Positions 12,650 to 32,673 of a stretch of DNA of 64,000 nucleotides are shown here, piece by piece. The notes under the pieces are model-generated. The model did no database searches. It worked only from the letters and a program-made list of their open reading frames with translations, and was not told where the DNA came from. Each line of letters opens with the position of its first letter. The first letter of the stretch is position 1. A program made the translations under genes and the position numbers. The DNA is from Dermatemys mawii (lineage: Eukaryota; Chordata; Testudines; Dermatemydidae), in the NCBI GenBank assembly GCA_007922305.1, contig ML677387.1, positions 1,966,242 to 2,030,241 of the forward strand. Direction: 5' to 3'.

Positions 12650-13915
12650 AAATGAGGAATTTCTCAAAACTACCTAAATCCAGCATCTACAATTATAATA
12701 ATAAACCTGATGGTGACATCAGGTCTAGTGAGGATCCACCTCTCTACCAAGGTTTGTGTAGGTGGATAGTAGTTCTTGGCACTGAAAGGACATGGAGGCA
12801 GGGAATCTAATGGGACCAGAGCTGAGACAGAAGCTGCAGATCTCTGTGTCTGGAGAAACCTTTTGGATCAGTGCAGAAATCTCAGAATCTGCTGAGTCTG
12901 GAGAAGGAACCACAGCCACTTCTGTGAAGAAGTCTGTGGACAAACCCGCCCTCCTTCCTCCTGCCCATGGGAGAATCTCAGAGGAGATATTTACACATTT
13001 TTCCTCTCTTTTAAGAAGTGCAAGCAGGGATTCCCCACAGACATGGCTGCTCCTTAACTGACTGACGTATTCCCTCAACTTGGGAGCTGCATTTTAGAGG
13101 TGGCAAAGTGAAACGCTGATAATCCTATTACAAAATGGCCTCTTCCTGCTCTCATTAGTCCTGTGGAATTTTGTGTGTGGTGCACGCCCAAGAATGAATT
13201 TGGTCTGGGCACATAAGAAGGTAATGGGATCAGACGGTGGGGCCACAAACCTGAGAAGAGTGCATGTGAGCACAGCCTTAATACTGGGGGGCACTGCTTG
13301 TACATGTGGTGTGGATCGGTGGTGGAAATATAGAAACCTGATTTGATTTTGGGGCGGGAGAAGGGTATGTGAATGCACACAAACCTAATGGGGTATGGGC
13401 AGGCCAATTACAAATGCTCTTAACGGGTGTGTGTTAAGGGGTGTATGCAGTCTTGATTAGTGGGGAGGAGCGCACCAGTCTAACCTCTTCCAACACAACT
13501 GTCTATGACACCAAACATCCAAACTGACAATGTTTTTTTAGGGGGAGGGGTGAGGAGAAAGTAACCTGGTTGAAGAGGAAAAGGAGTCAGAGTTCAGGTG
13601 CGGTGCGTGGTCCTGTAGAATGGAAAGACTAATTATCATTCAGTAACTATTTTAATATGGAAGTACTGTAAACTGGAACACTGGTTCACAAGTATATTTA
13701 AGTATGTTCCCAACTTGAAGCACTAACATCAGTGGGATGGGTCACATGATTTTTTTTAGTCAACAATATGAATACTCTCTGGAGTTGGGACTTTAAGGCT
13801 GAACAATTACAGGGGGGTTTCTTTGGTTCTCTTTCTTGTTTGTTTGGTTTTGATTTGGTTAAATAAGTATTTAATACAAATCACTACCACAATAGGTTGC
13901 CATGTAGGGAAAAAA
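12650..13915. other. Intergenic stretch, no gene recognised
   Basis: An open frame on the + strand at 12792-13061 has no recognisable domain, although its codons run uninterrupted for 89 residues. No RNA gene or clear repeat was identified. Confidence 0.3.
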
Positions 13916-13921
13916 TGATAC

Positions 13922-14100
13922 TTTATTTATAAATAATACAAAATGATTATAAATACATAAATAAGAGCAATAAATAAGTAGTAGGCTGACATAAATATAC
14001 TGTTACTAATCTTGTACAATTATCTTAAAATATTTCCACAGTGCAAAAATAGAATAAATAGTAGCAACAGTTGTAAAAATTCCACTTCATCTCATTTTAA
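13922..14100 (-). terminator. AU-rich 3' region and poly(A) signal of the interferon relic
   Basis: Read on the - strand, the region holds several ATTTA pentamers, including a TTATTTATT nonamer, and then AATAAA (complement at 13922-13927). It follows directly on the C-terminal end of the interferon-like frame at 14157. AU-rich elements of this kind destabilise interferon and cytokine mRNAs. Their presence supports the identification of the upstream relic. Confidence 0.45.
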
Positions 14101-14156
14101 ATCATGTATCAAATTTTAATTCATTTCACTTAGTATTTTTAAAAAAGGTTGGTATT

Positions 14157-14610
14157 TTAATTTCTAAACTTTCTGGTGAGTTTGTCCTCTAGTTGAAAAC
14201 TTTCTAATTCCACTTGGAGTCTCTTGTCAGCACTGAGGCTGAACAGCTTCTCTGCTAGGAAATATTAGGTATCTCTGCACTTTCATCCTCACAAGCTCTA
14301 GGTCCTTTCTTTGTGGTCAGAGAGTCCCATTTCTCATCACTGCAACCAAACATGTCTCCCGATGCCCCAATTGGACTCTGAATCTAATTCCTGCCTCAGC
14401 TAGCTTGGGAGATACTTGTGCAAAAGCATCAGGAAATATGTTGGAAGATTTCCTGCATTCTCCCCTGGTCATTTTCCTTCAGGGACATTCATGGCTCGCA
14501 AACGTATTGAGGCCACTGAAATCTCTCTCTTCATTCTGACATTACAGGAAAATTATCCACACCTCTTTGTTTGGAAGCTGCTCCAGGTCACATGTGTTAC
14601 GCTGTTATAC
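14157..14610 (-). pseudogene. Type I interferon pseudogene (intronless, several frameshifts)
   Basis: Going down the - strand, three frames alternate. They give CQNEERDF (the conserved cysteine and basic-acidic end of the A-B segment, about 14540), then GRMQEIFQHIS (helix C pattern), then KLAEAGIRFRVQLG and NGTL. After those come LELVRMKVQRYL, EKLFSLSADKRLQVELES and the end FQLEDKLTRKFRN, followed by TAA at 14159-14157. Order and spacing match the C-terminal two thirds of amniote type I interferons, whose proteins commonly end in a similar LTxxLRN. The usual CAW motif is SAD here. At least three frameshifts and internal stops rule out function. The absence of introns across the mature region fits the intronless amniote type. 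Confidence 0.65.
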
Positions 14611-14639
14611 TGTGGTTATGCTGCATGTTAGGGTTCCAA

Positions 14640-15455
14640 GATTAGATTTGATCCGAGAAGTGTTGAACCACAGAAATATATAACAACCACATAATGTTCA
14701 CAATGTTTAAGGTCCCAACCCTTTCTTTTAAAATTACAATTCCCCGGTCAACTTTTTGCATCAATATTCTTCATTTTGCATTTTAAACATTGAGTAAATG
14801 AACACAATATAATCACATAAAATGTAATTGGTGCAGTTGAAATTGTGTAACACAGAGTCAATTGCATAATTGAAGGTGAAATGTTATGAAGTGACAGAAG
14901 CCACTCTGGGAGGAATCTGCCGATTGGAGGGATTCCACTGCATGGTGCAGTATCATCTAGCTGTTTTAACCTCAGTCGTGGCAGTATCTTGAGCTGGAAT
15001 GAAATAGGATATAGGAATAGGGGGAGTCCTGCTGATGGCCCACAGGGGTTTTGCTGAAGATGTTGCAGATCTCTTGGGTTGCCACCTTGGAAGGCCCCAG
15101 CGGGTGCCTTGAACTGGGGGGTCTCCCATAGCGTGGGTGGGTCCCATATCCACACTTATAGGGAGCTGGGCCTCCTTTCTCCTCTCGCTGTTTCGCTGGC
15201 GCCGAGCAGGCTGCAGCAGCGCACGTGCCCAAAGCGGCTCGGTGGATCACCGAGGTACCTAACAATGGGACTGTGGCACCAAGATCGCACCCCTTCTGCC
15301 AGGGGCCGCTGGGAACGCTACCGGGAGCTGTTTCCTAGGCAACTCATGTCCCAACATTCCATTGCCTGGTTCTCCTGGGGGCAGTTGAGTGGCCCTTTGG
15401 GTCCAAGCGAAGGAGCAGAGTGAAACCGGCAGAGTCCTCCCGCCTAGGCTGGGCC
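14640..15455. other. GOT1L1 upstream region
   Basis: The proximal part (about 15160-15330) is richer in CpG than its surroundings and contains a CACGTG E-box at about 15219. It may be the GOT1L1 promoter. On the - strand near 15010-15095 a short stretch (EICNIFSKTPVGHQQDS) recalls the interferon relics, but too weakly to annotate. Confidence 0.3.
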
Positions 15456-23263
<7,808 letters not shown>

Positions 23264-23348
23264 GCGCATGGTGTCTCACAGAGGCGGGGTGGTTTTCGGG
23301 ACCGTGAGTGTGCAGACAGCCCTGGGAGTGCCTGGGCCATGCTGACTG

Positions 23349-23354
23349 AATAAA
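23349..23354 (+). terminator. GOT1L1 polyadenylation signal
   Basis: A canonical AATAAA lies 86 bp after the TGA stop, followed by a GT-rich stretch (tcactcgttgccttgttcc). It gives the gene a short 3' UTR. Confidence 0.75.
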
Positions 23355-23399
23355 GACAAGAGTGAGAATATCACTCGTTGCCTTGTTCCAGCCTTTCTG

Positions 23400-26300
23400 C
23401 CCCCACCTCTCAGAGCCCTTCCCAGGCATTAATTCCATGAGTGGCACGCTGAGGTAGGAAGTGACTTACCCAGCCACTCTGTGCCAGGCCTGGGAAAAGA
23501 GCTCGGATCCTGTGCAGTGGGTCGGTGTATGGGTGTCGTGAGCGGCTGGTTTGTTACTCCATCCCTCCTCCTGCGCTCAGGGTCATGGGGCAGCTCTGCC
23601 CACCCACACCTGAATTCTTCTCTCCCTTTGTTCACTGCAGAGTTCCCATGCGAATCCCCAAACCGAAATCCGCCTCTTCCCTTCCCCATTCAGTGGGCGA
23701 AGAGCCCAGAGCCCACCGTGCTGAAAAGGCGGATGCACAGGAGAGGGGAGCTAATTCCAGCCCCACTCTGAAGGTAGCAATTACTGCTGGATGGGGTTAT
23801 TAGTGGTGATTAAAGTCTTGCAGGGAAGTGCTGCTGCCTTGTGATTAGCGCAGGCAGCGCAGAGACTGGCTCCCCGCAAGCAGCCCCAGCCTCCCCACCA
23901 GTCCCCATGGCTGTTCAGAGAGTGCGGCTGGATGGGTTCCCTTCCCTTCCTGGGGACTTGCGGGTGAGACCAGATGAACCCCGAGATCTGGCCTTTTCTG
24001 CAGATTCCTCAGCCATACCAATGCCCTGCAGTGGGCGCTTTCATTAGCCCCCTCGACCAGTGAGGGGGACGAACTCTTGCTGTAGGGGGGGTTTCAGGGA
24101 GCAACCAGGAGGTTGCTCCCTGAACGGGTGCTCTCTGCCCTTTGCTAGCTAATGGTTGTGTCTCCCACCCATCGTCCTAGAGCATGGCTCCAAGGAGGCT
24201 GAACTCCCATCAGAGCTCGAGCCATGGGCCCTCCAGCCCGTTAACCTCTCACCTGAGTGGGGCAAAGACCCACCTTCCCTAGCATGGATTACACTCGCTC
24301 TTCCTCTGCCTGTGTTCTGTGGCTCCAGCCTCCAGGAGCTGCTGACCCAGCTCCCTCCACCAGTAAAGAGTGTCTGGGCAGAATATGCCACGGGAGAGAC
24401 CAGTAGATTCAGATCGGTCCCCTGAGCAGCAATCAAGCATCACCGGGCTGTGCTAACAAGGAGAAGGAAAAGCAAAGAATGCTCTGCTCCTCACAGCACA
24501 CTACGCAGGCCATGCTCATGCCCCAGTGGAACGGCCTGTGTTAGCATAGGCTGAGCTGACTGCCAGACTACCTAGCAGCCTGGTTGGTAGAGATGCAGTA
24601 GGGGCTCAGCCCCTCTGCAAGTCAGCGGCCAGGTGCCAGAGGACGCTGGTGCTCCCATATCAAAGGGGGACAGGAGAAGGAGGAAGCAAGATCATCGTGG
24701 GGTTGCAGGACCACTGTGGAACTCAGAGATTTGCATCCAGTCCCAACACTGCTGAAGACTCCCCATGTGATCTCATGTCACCTCTCTGCGTGAGTTTCTC
24801 CCTCTGTACAATGGGGCTAATACTCCTAGTCTCATCGGGGTGTTTGTGAGGACAAAGCCCTATGTAGTTGAGAGTTGCCCAGATACTATGGTGATGGGGC
24901 CTCATCGGTCCTTAAGAGCCACAGCAGCTGCTGGGTTAATCAGACTGGGACGGCTTTAAAATGTTGTACCCACTATTAACTCATTTCAGCAATTAGGCTG
25001 CAAACAATCTTGTTGACAATAATTTTGTTCTGAGACTAATTGCACTGACAATTGCCTATTTATCTGAGGAAAATTAAATTAGGTTTCAGCACCATATGCC
25101 AGGCGAGGGAAAAATAGAGCAAAGGGGTCTTCCAAATAAGCAGTGACAAAAATAATGTAATTAAAGCTCCTACTTTAGACTAATTGCTTGAATCCATTAG
25201 ACACATGATATTAGCAGCCACTCTTTAAAGAGGGACACTGAGTCCCCAGACAGAGCGGGGATGGGACGTGGGCAGGGAAGCACGTCTTGTAATCTCAGAC
25301 TAAAGTAAACTAAGACAAGCTAAATTCTCTTGTCATGTTCCAGTAATCCCTAATGAGAGGCAGGAGATGGAATAGGATGACCCCCATAATGGGTCCCTCC
25401 TGGATCAGAGTTCTGTAACAATAAATAGCCAGTGGTTGTGTTTGCTTTTCACAAATGCAGGAAAGCAAGATCTGGGCAGGCACTTTGCTCAAAGGGAAAA
25501 CTGCCAGCTATGCTACCGGCTAATCTCTCCTCTGGATCGCCCTGGGAACCCAGAGGCTAGGCTAGGCCAGTCCATCCAATCCAATTCTGTTTTCACAACC
25601 AAGTAAATCAGGAGCAGCTCCATTAGAAACAGGGCATAAAACAGGAGACATCCCACCGGCTGCGCCTGGAGGGACTCCACAGACACCGGTGTCAATGAGA
25701 TCAGGGTCTGACCCCAGGTCCCTGGGAGCTTGCCCAGGATTGCCGAGCAAGGCAATACATTGGAGTTCCCCTGCCAGGCCCTAGGAGATTGAGAATGGTG
25801 CAGGGAGACCCTGTACGTGCTCACTGGGGCTGCCAACAGAGACTGTGACCAAATGCAAAGGCTCTGTCCAAATGTTGGCAGGGAAGGGGTTAACCCTGCC
25901 TCTGTAGCTGGAGAAAGACCCCAGCTGTGTCTTGTGAGGGCAGTGGGATTTAGGGCTGGACCAGCGGCAGGGAATTAATCACACCTCCCACACAGTACAT
26001 AGGATTGGTGCAGGAAGGGGGCTGGTTTGCTTCTAGGTAATAGCGTGGGGCTATTGGTGCTGTGTGCAGGAGCCATAGTGGTATTTTAACTGCTGCCTGT
26101 CCCTCTAGTACTGTCCTGGGCACCAGGTAGGCTCTGCTGGATGTGCTAGTGACCCAATGCAATCGCCTGTTTAGGAACTGAAGGTGTCCCCCTTGCTGGG
26201 ATGTTCTTAATCCTCTCTGGAGTCTGGCAGAAGGGAGCCAGTTTGGGTGGTTTACTTTGACTGAAAAGCCCTGGTGCATTTGCTAGTCTCTAAAAGGCTA

Positions 26301-29300
26301 TTGTGCAACCTGTTTTACACCATGACCCAGCAGGGTGGCAGTGAGGGGAGACTTGTTCCGAGCAAAGGGACTTCTCTCCTAGGCATGCAAGTTAAATCAG
26401 AAATGAACCGATCCTTTGGGTAGCTTGGTGTTGTCGTTCTATGCTCACAGCTGAGCTCTGTAACTGTATAATTGTATTACTGCTCCCCTGCCCCTCTTAC
26501 AATCTGTTACACTCCCGTGCTGTGTCCGGGGATCTTCCTGCCTGTGTGTTTGGGCAGCACCCACTGTAAGGGGGCCATGATCCTGCCCAGTGTTTCCAGG
26601 TGCTGCTCTGGGGTGCGTGGGTGGATGAGGAGCAGGATCTGACACCTCCATGCAGGTTACTGAAATCTTAACACAGGCTTCAGGCTCCCCTGACCTGCAG
26701 TAAAACAAGGGGTTAAAGGGCCGTGACAGCTTTTGGCCTCTATAGAGTGAACAAAGACAGTAAATAAATCTGCTTCCGAGATGGGAGTTGGGACAGGTCA
26801 GACCTAAGTCAGTCTAATGATGGTTTTATCTCCCTGCTCTAAAGCTTCTGAATGCATGGGAAAGGTTCGCTAATGGGTGGGGGGCAGGGGGAGCTGAAAT
26901 GTACAGAGCCCTTAGTCCCCTTTTACTGTCTCTTCTGTGAAGCTGGCCTGTCTCGTCACGAGCTAATGACCCATGATTGTGTAGGACTGACTGACAGGCT
27001 GATTGCAGAGATATTGAGGGATAATGCACAGGAGATAGCTTCTGTCTCTGGTGCAACTCTACTGCAATCAGCCTGGGATTAGGCCAGTGCTGGATTTACC
27101 CCACTGCTCCCCATTAACACTGTGACCCCTGCACAGTAGCCATGTATAATCTCTGCAGCAACTCACCTGTGCCCACCTGTATTGACAAGTGTTCCTTCAC
27201 TGATGAGTGAGCAGAAGGGGGGTAGGAAGTAGCAGCAGCAGTGCTGTGTGTTCCTGGAATGGTGGTGGACAGCAGCATTATTACCGGGCAATCTTACACC
27301 ACTCCAAATTGCTTTCACTATGGCAGCTCTGGGAGTGCAGATGGTTGCCAGGCTGCTGTTGACAGCAGGCTTGTTTCTGCCTGGCTCTAGAGCTGATGCC
27401 CAGTGCTGGAGATACACAGTCCTGTCCTGTCTCCCCAGCATGAGTACAGAATGGGCAGAAGCAGGATAAATTCCTCCTGGGGTCCCCATATCAAATCCCT
27501 CCCCCACTCCCACCTTGCTCTGTTGGAAGATCCCTTTAGCAATGCAGTCTCCAAGGCACCTGGGTTTTGTTGCTGACTCAGCCAACCCCATGTTAGCGGT
27601 TGGTTAGAAAGGACTGTCATAGCTGCCTTTCTGGCTGACCAAGAAATGAAAAAATGCTGCATATCCCCTTTGCCATCCCATCCCCTTCCATTATCCTATG
27701 CACAAGATGCTATTTGGAGGGCCCGCTTCTGTTCACCTTCAGCGCTTTTTAAACAGCTGGTTTCAACCAGCCCAATGGGAGAAGAAACCTAAACCTCAGC
27801 TCAGCTGTAGAAAATCATCAGGTCTGTGTGTCTCTGTTATGCAAGCCTAGGGGAAGCAAAAGAATTTGGGGTGACTGGCAAGGCAGTTTTGGTCACAGGT
27901 CTATGAAGTGTTGTTTAGTGCATAAGATCTTCCAGTGGTTGCTGTGGTCAGTTCTGAAAAGCATGAAGACACTGCTCTGTATCCTGTCCTTGAGACCTGC
28001 CAACAGGTAGGAGTGACGCATCAATCTTGAAAAGGAGAGGGAGGTTTGAGTGTCTTTATTCCAGCTGTCACTTGCTGGGAGAGAAGTGAGGCTAGTAAGT
28101 GTCGTTTGAAATTTCAGCTGCCCAGCACAGCAATCTCTCCCTCTGTCTCCCTATCAGCCAGATCCCGAGTGCCTTAGAGTTCCCCCATTCCTAACCTGGA
28201 CAAAAATCTCCCATTGTCCTCAAAACCACCCAGCGCTATTTGTCAGCCAACCACAGAGCTGCTTACAATGCAGGATTTTGCTCTGGAGAGAGCCCCTTCA
28301 TACAAGCCCCATGTTAGCCATTATTTAGGAAGGACTTGATAGTAGCTTTGTGCACACCGGGCCTGCTTTAACCAGCAGTGACATTGGGGAAATCTGTCCA
28401 TTGCCATTAATGGGAGTTGGAACAGGCTGCCTGTGTTTGTTTTTGTCTACTAAGGCTCAGTTCTACCAGCCTTACTCACAATGAGTAATGCTTTTCTTCT
28501 TGAGAAGCCCCATGGAAAGCAATGTAACTACTCACAAAGTAAAGGGTTACTCAGACAGAGCGAGGGAAATACACCAGCTTGGTGCTCAGCAAAAATAATA
28601 ATTAGGGGGTGAGAGTAAACAGGGCAGCAGGCTTGAGTTCTGCAGATCAGAGAGGGGCAATACGTGCCTAGCTAAGACAAAGCCCTGAATATGGGGATTG
28701 TCCCTCTAAAACGGGGACATCTGGTCACTCTAGAACAGACTCTAATGGGTCTTTATTTCCTGAGTCTTCAGCACAATGTTGCATGGACTGCTGCTCATGT
28801 TCACTCTCTCCTCTGCACCTTCCCTCATGTGCCAGTCTGGGTACCAGGGCGTATGTTGTTTAGCTGGGTGGGTGTGGTTGTGGTTGGATTTTAAATAGCC
28901 ATTTTACCTCTTTCCAGGGGGAGGGTGAATGAGTCACCCACACCTAGGTTGTTGCAGGCTGCTTCACACTGCCCACAGCAGCAGAGCGAACACACAAACC
29001 GAGCGTCTCTTCGCCTCTCACCTCCAGCTGTTGCCTGATTTCTTGTGGTCCATCAGTTAGTTTGCAAGCAACACGTTCCTCTGCCTTGCACCCTACCAAC
29101 CATTCAGACTCTCTTAATATTATTTCCAAGTAGCTACCACTTAAATGAGTTATAACTGCAGCAATTAACAAGTGTTTAGTTACTCATGAAAGGGACGTCA
29201 TCTCATGTAATTAACCATTTGCTGCATCACCAGAGCTGGTGCAATTCCCAGGAATTTCCATGCAACAGAGTCTGACAGCGATGCTGCTTCCTTCAGTTTG

Positions 29301-30350
29301 CCAAGATATCCCCCTACTGAGTTCCTATGAGCAGAACTGATCAGAGTTAAGCAGATAGAGTTGGAGTAGAGCCAGTGGGGAGGAAATTTTCATGCAATTC
29401 CCCGCCCCTCCCCATACACACACCCAAGAAATGCAGATTCAGGTCAAATTTGGCTGGGGAAAAAAATTGGGGAAACGTTTGACTCCGATTTGAATGTAGA
29501 TCCCAGGGCAGGAACCGCAGAGTTCTGAACAGCTTCACAGGGGGTTCATGGGATGTGTGGTAAGCTCCATTCAGTTCCGCTACTGGGCCTTTAGGTTATT
29601 GGATGCTGAAGCAAAACTGGTAGTAGGGACATAGGCTATTGGGGAAACTGACCACTTCTTACACAGCCCCCCTTGTAAGCGGGGTGGGGAGGAGAACTCA
29701 GTGAGAGTGAATTTCCAGCCAACTGTCCTATCCTGGGAGGAAGGTGTGACCACCCAGGACAGGCCGGGATGCCAGACTCCAGGACTCTCTGCCAGAGTCT
29801 CTGGGCTCACCCTGGGGTCCCAGAGTCTGGCTCCTCACAGGTCAAGATCCATTGGCTTCCCCAGCAGAGACCAGACTTAATGTGCATGAGGGGTTTCCAG
29901 AGAAGTAATACTGGGTGTCATGGAAGATGCTTGTATCTCCAGACATGCGTGGTCTGGCGAAGGGGGGTGCTATCACAAAGACAGCTCCCCCATTTTCCAT
30001 ATCAAAGGGGTGCAATGTGCATGTGAGTCAAGGGAAGATTATCAGGCCCTTAATTTTTGATCCGTTCGTTTTTTTGCAGGAAAAAGTCCTATTGGCTTCG
30101 CTAGGAGCAAGCCTGGATCCGGGGCTGGATGCTCAGAAGCATTCTCATTTCCAGTCCAGGTCTGGAGGCTCAGAAGTTCTGGAGAATTTGGAGAAGACCA
30201 AGAGACTTCCCTCTGCCTCTCCCAGCTTGGGGAATGTGTCCCCACAAACAAGTCCATGGAGCTAACAAAACAAAATATATCTGAATATTCAGCACCTGGT
30301 TTATTTCTGCACAGAATGTTTCTGGAACAGGATTTTAAATAATCTCAACA
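23400..30350. other. Long intergenic region with no recognised gene
   Basis: Only SINE fragments, for example around 24770-24870 ('tctccctctgtacaatgggg'), and one AT-rich block (24940-25215, listed separately) stand out. A partial copy of the GGGTGACC MITE family ends near 28730 ('gggacatctggtcac'). Open frames in this stretch overlap on both strands and show no protein motif. Confidence 0.4.
24940..25215. promoter_or_regulatory. Candidate conserved non-coding element
   Basis: An AT-rich, non-repetitive block is dense in homeodomain-type cores (TAATTG, CAATTA, TAATTAA, ATTAGAC) and is set in GC-richer, repeat-rich surroundings. This composition is typical of vertebrate developmental enhancers. 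Conservation was not tested, so the call is inference. Confidence 0.25.
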
Positions 30351-30355
30351 CCGAG

Positions 30356-30580
30356 GGCTTGTCTACTCTATGCAGCATTTAGTGACAAGGCTCTGTCGGT
30401 GTTTTGTCTGCATTTCACCAACAAAGTACTGCCAGCCCCATGAGCAGCGTTAGCTTTGTCGGAAGTCGTGCTCTGCCACTTATGTCGGCAAAACTTTTGT
30501 CTTTTTTGGGGGGAGGGAATTTTTTTAAGTACCCGTGAAAGACGAAAGTTTTGTTGACAATGTCACAGTGTAGACAAGCC
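30356..30580. repeat. MITE with GGCTTGTCTAC termini
   Basis: The ends are inverse to each other (GGCTTGTCTAC and GTAGACAAGCC). A CGAG duplication flanks the 225-bp element at 30352-30355 and 30581-30584. The interior is non-coding, with repeated 'tttgtcgg'/'cgacaaa'-like text that I recognise from common turtle MITEs. Confidence 0.6.
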
Positions 30581-30875
30581 CGAGCTATCTTTCTTGAAAG
30601 CTGCAGCAGTCAGGTTTCTTGGAACAAAAAAGGAAGCCCACTACCCATTTCTTAACCTCTTTGAAATTCCTCCACTCTCTGCTCCCAGTAATACCAATTT
30701 TCAAAGGCCTCTTACTTTTTTTTTTTTACCTCTTTTGTCAATACCTTCCTCAGTTTTCTCTTTGCACTTCTCTTCTCCCTCAGTTTTTGTCTGTTGCTTT
30801 TTGTTCAGTCTCTTGTCTTCTCTCACCTCTAGGCCCGATCCCCTTCTCCATCCCTGTGGTATCGCTGCCTTAGGG

Positions 30876-30889
30876 GTTACCATAGAAAC
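30876..30889 (+). promoter_or_regulatory. X-box-like RFX site
   Basis: GTTACCATAGAAAC fits the RFX consensus of two half-sites separated by two bases. No gene start is visible nearby, so a role is speculative. Confidence 0.3.
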
Positions 30890-32214
30890 AGTTGATCACT
30901 CACTGTGTGAAACCTAAGCATAACAGCTGGGGCAGACAGGAGGAAGTCCCAAATGAAGCACTTTGCAAAAATAAAACCAATAGAACACTTTAGGCAACTT
31001 CCCTGGCACTAGTCAGGAAAACAGTCAACAAGAAATCATGGTGAGGGAGAAACAATGAACACGTCAAAATGCAACAGCAAAGCAGACATGGAATCTGGTC
31101 CCGATCTCAGCTCCTCCAGGATACAAAATCTCTGCAGGCTCAGACGTTTTCTCTGCACAATGCTCCGCTTCTGAGCCAGCATCACCTGCAAGCTTCTGTT
31201 TTTTGCAGGGTTCGTTATTTTGGTGAAGATTGAAGAAGCAGGTGAATGGACGTAACACGATCAAGGCAGAAAAGCAGTAAAGCTGGTTACACACAGCCTG
31301 GGCTTACATTTAGACAAGGAAACCTGAATCAGCAATGACCCCAGGGGAGCTCACTGTGGAGAAATTCCAGTTGTAGTGCCCTGACTATGAAGGGATGCAG
31401 TGTGCTAGTCATGGCTGATTTGGCTTGGAAATTAGCTCTCAATTATTCCTCTTAACTACCTCAGTTGTCACTGTGTTCTGCTTCAGAGGAGAAGTCTCCG
31501 AGTGGCTGTGTAAAGCGATGTGCGTAGCCTAATATGGGGACAGGCTCCCTGGCTGACTCCGCTGGCTGGGATTCTATTGCTGGGGATTCCCTCTGTGTGC
31601 CAAAGTCCCCAGGGAGAACAGAATTAGTGCTACTGCTTTCTGTGCCACCACCCACAGCAGGCGCTGGTGTGGTGTGAGGGGCTGCCTGGGGCTAGCTGAT
31701 GCATGTCAGCGCTCAGAATGAAGTATACAATGTTCTGGCACTCGTCAGCTGACCTCAACTCGAGGCCATGCCCACATTCCTGTCACATTCCTGTCACAAT
31801 CCAAACCTTCAATTGAGTTAATCTGCAACCCCCAACTAGAGCGCATTAAAGCAGCCCCAGGGGCCCTAACTCACGATGCGTTCACACTGGCAAGACGCGT
31901 AGAGCACCTGGCCTCCACAGCTGGAGCACTTCTGGTAATCCACCTTCACGAGTCATAATGCTTGGTGCATCCTGGCTGGCATGCCACCAAGCCAGTGTGG
32001 ATGCCCTGGTCTGTTAATGCACTCTGATTGGCCTCCAGAAGTGTTCCACAATGCCTGTTCTAGCCACTCTGGTCATCACTTTGAACTCTATTGCTCTGCC
32101 TCAGGTGACCAACGGTCAAACCCGCCCTTTAAATTCTCTGGGAATTTTGAAAATCCCCTTTCTGTTTGCTCAGCCAGGCATGGCGTGCTTGCAGCGACTC
32201 TTTCCAGGTGACCA

Positions 32215-32665
32215 TGCCTCCACGCAATCCCCAGTACGGAGCAATGGCAAGGTGCTAGATCTCATCAATGTTTGGATGGAGGAAGCTGTCCAGTCCCAGC
32301 TGTGCTCCAGCCATAGGAATTATGATCCCTTCGGGCAGAAATCAAGAGACATGATGGAAAGGGGCCATGACCGGGCCGCACTGCAGTGCAGGGTTAACGT
32401 GAAGGAGCTGCAGAATGCCTACTGCAAAGCGTGGGAGGCAAACTGCTGCTCCGGTGGTGCACCCACAACCTGCCGTTTCTACAAAGAGCTGGACACAATA
32501 CTGGGGGTGACCCCACCTCCACTCCAACAACCACCATGGACACTGCAGAGCCCAGTTCAACAAGGCAGGAGGAGGAGGAAAGTGGGAGCGAGGATGCTGA
32601 GGCGGGAGGAAGATACTCCAGCATCCCTAGGTTCATGCAGCCGGGAGCTCTTCTCGAGCCAGTAG
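32215..32665 (+). pseudogene. Myb/SANT-like DNA-binding protein relic (Harbinger)
   Basis: The frame reads SNGKVLDLINVWMEEAVQSQ, then YDPFGQKSRDMMERGHDR, LQCRVNVKELQNAYCKAWEA and CRFYKELDTILG. It corresponds to residues 11-100 of the intact copy at 50374-52398. The start region is out of frame. A stop after CSRELFSSQ, where the intact copy continues, shows that it is dead. Confidence 0.65.
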
Positions 32666-32673
32666 GAAGGTAG

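Noticed and set aside
12792..13061. 89-codon + strand frame reading RISEEIFTHFSS near its end
   Set aside because: It was briefly considered as a host exon. No family resemblance, splice context or codon evidence was found.
14416..14631. 71-codon + strand frame
   Set aside because: It is antisense to the interferon relic, which explains the region better.
15010..15095. Possible third interferon fragment (EICNIFSKTPVGHQQDS)
   Set aside because: The similarity is too short to separate from chance or from a shared repeat. It is mentioned only as a hint.
30080..30264. Exon-like block after 'tttttttgcag' reading EKVLLASLGASL
   Set aside because: The acceptor is good, but no donor partner, homolog or neighbouring exon could be identified.
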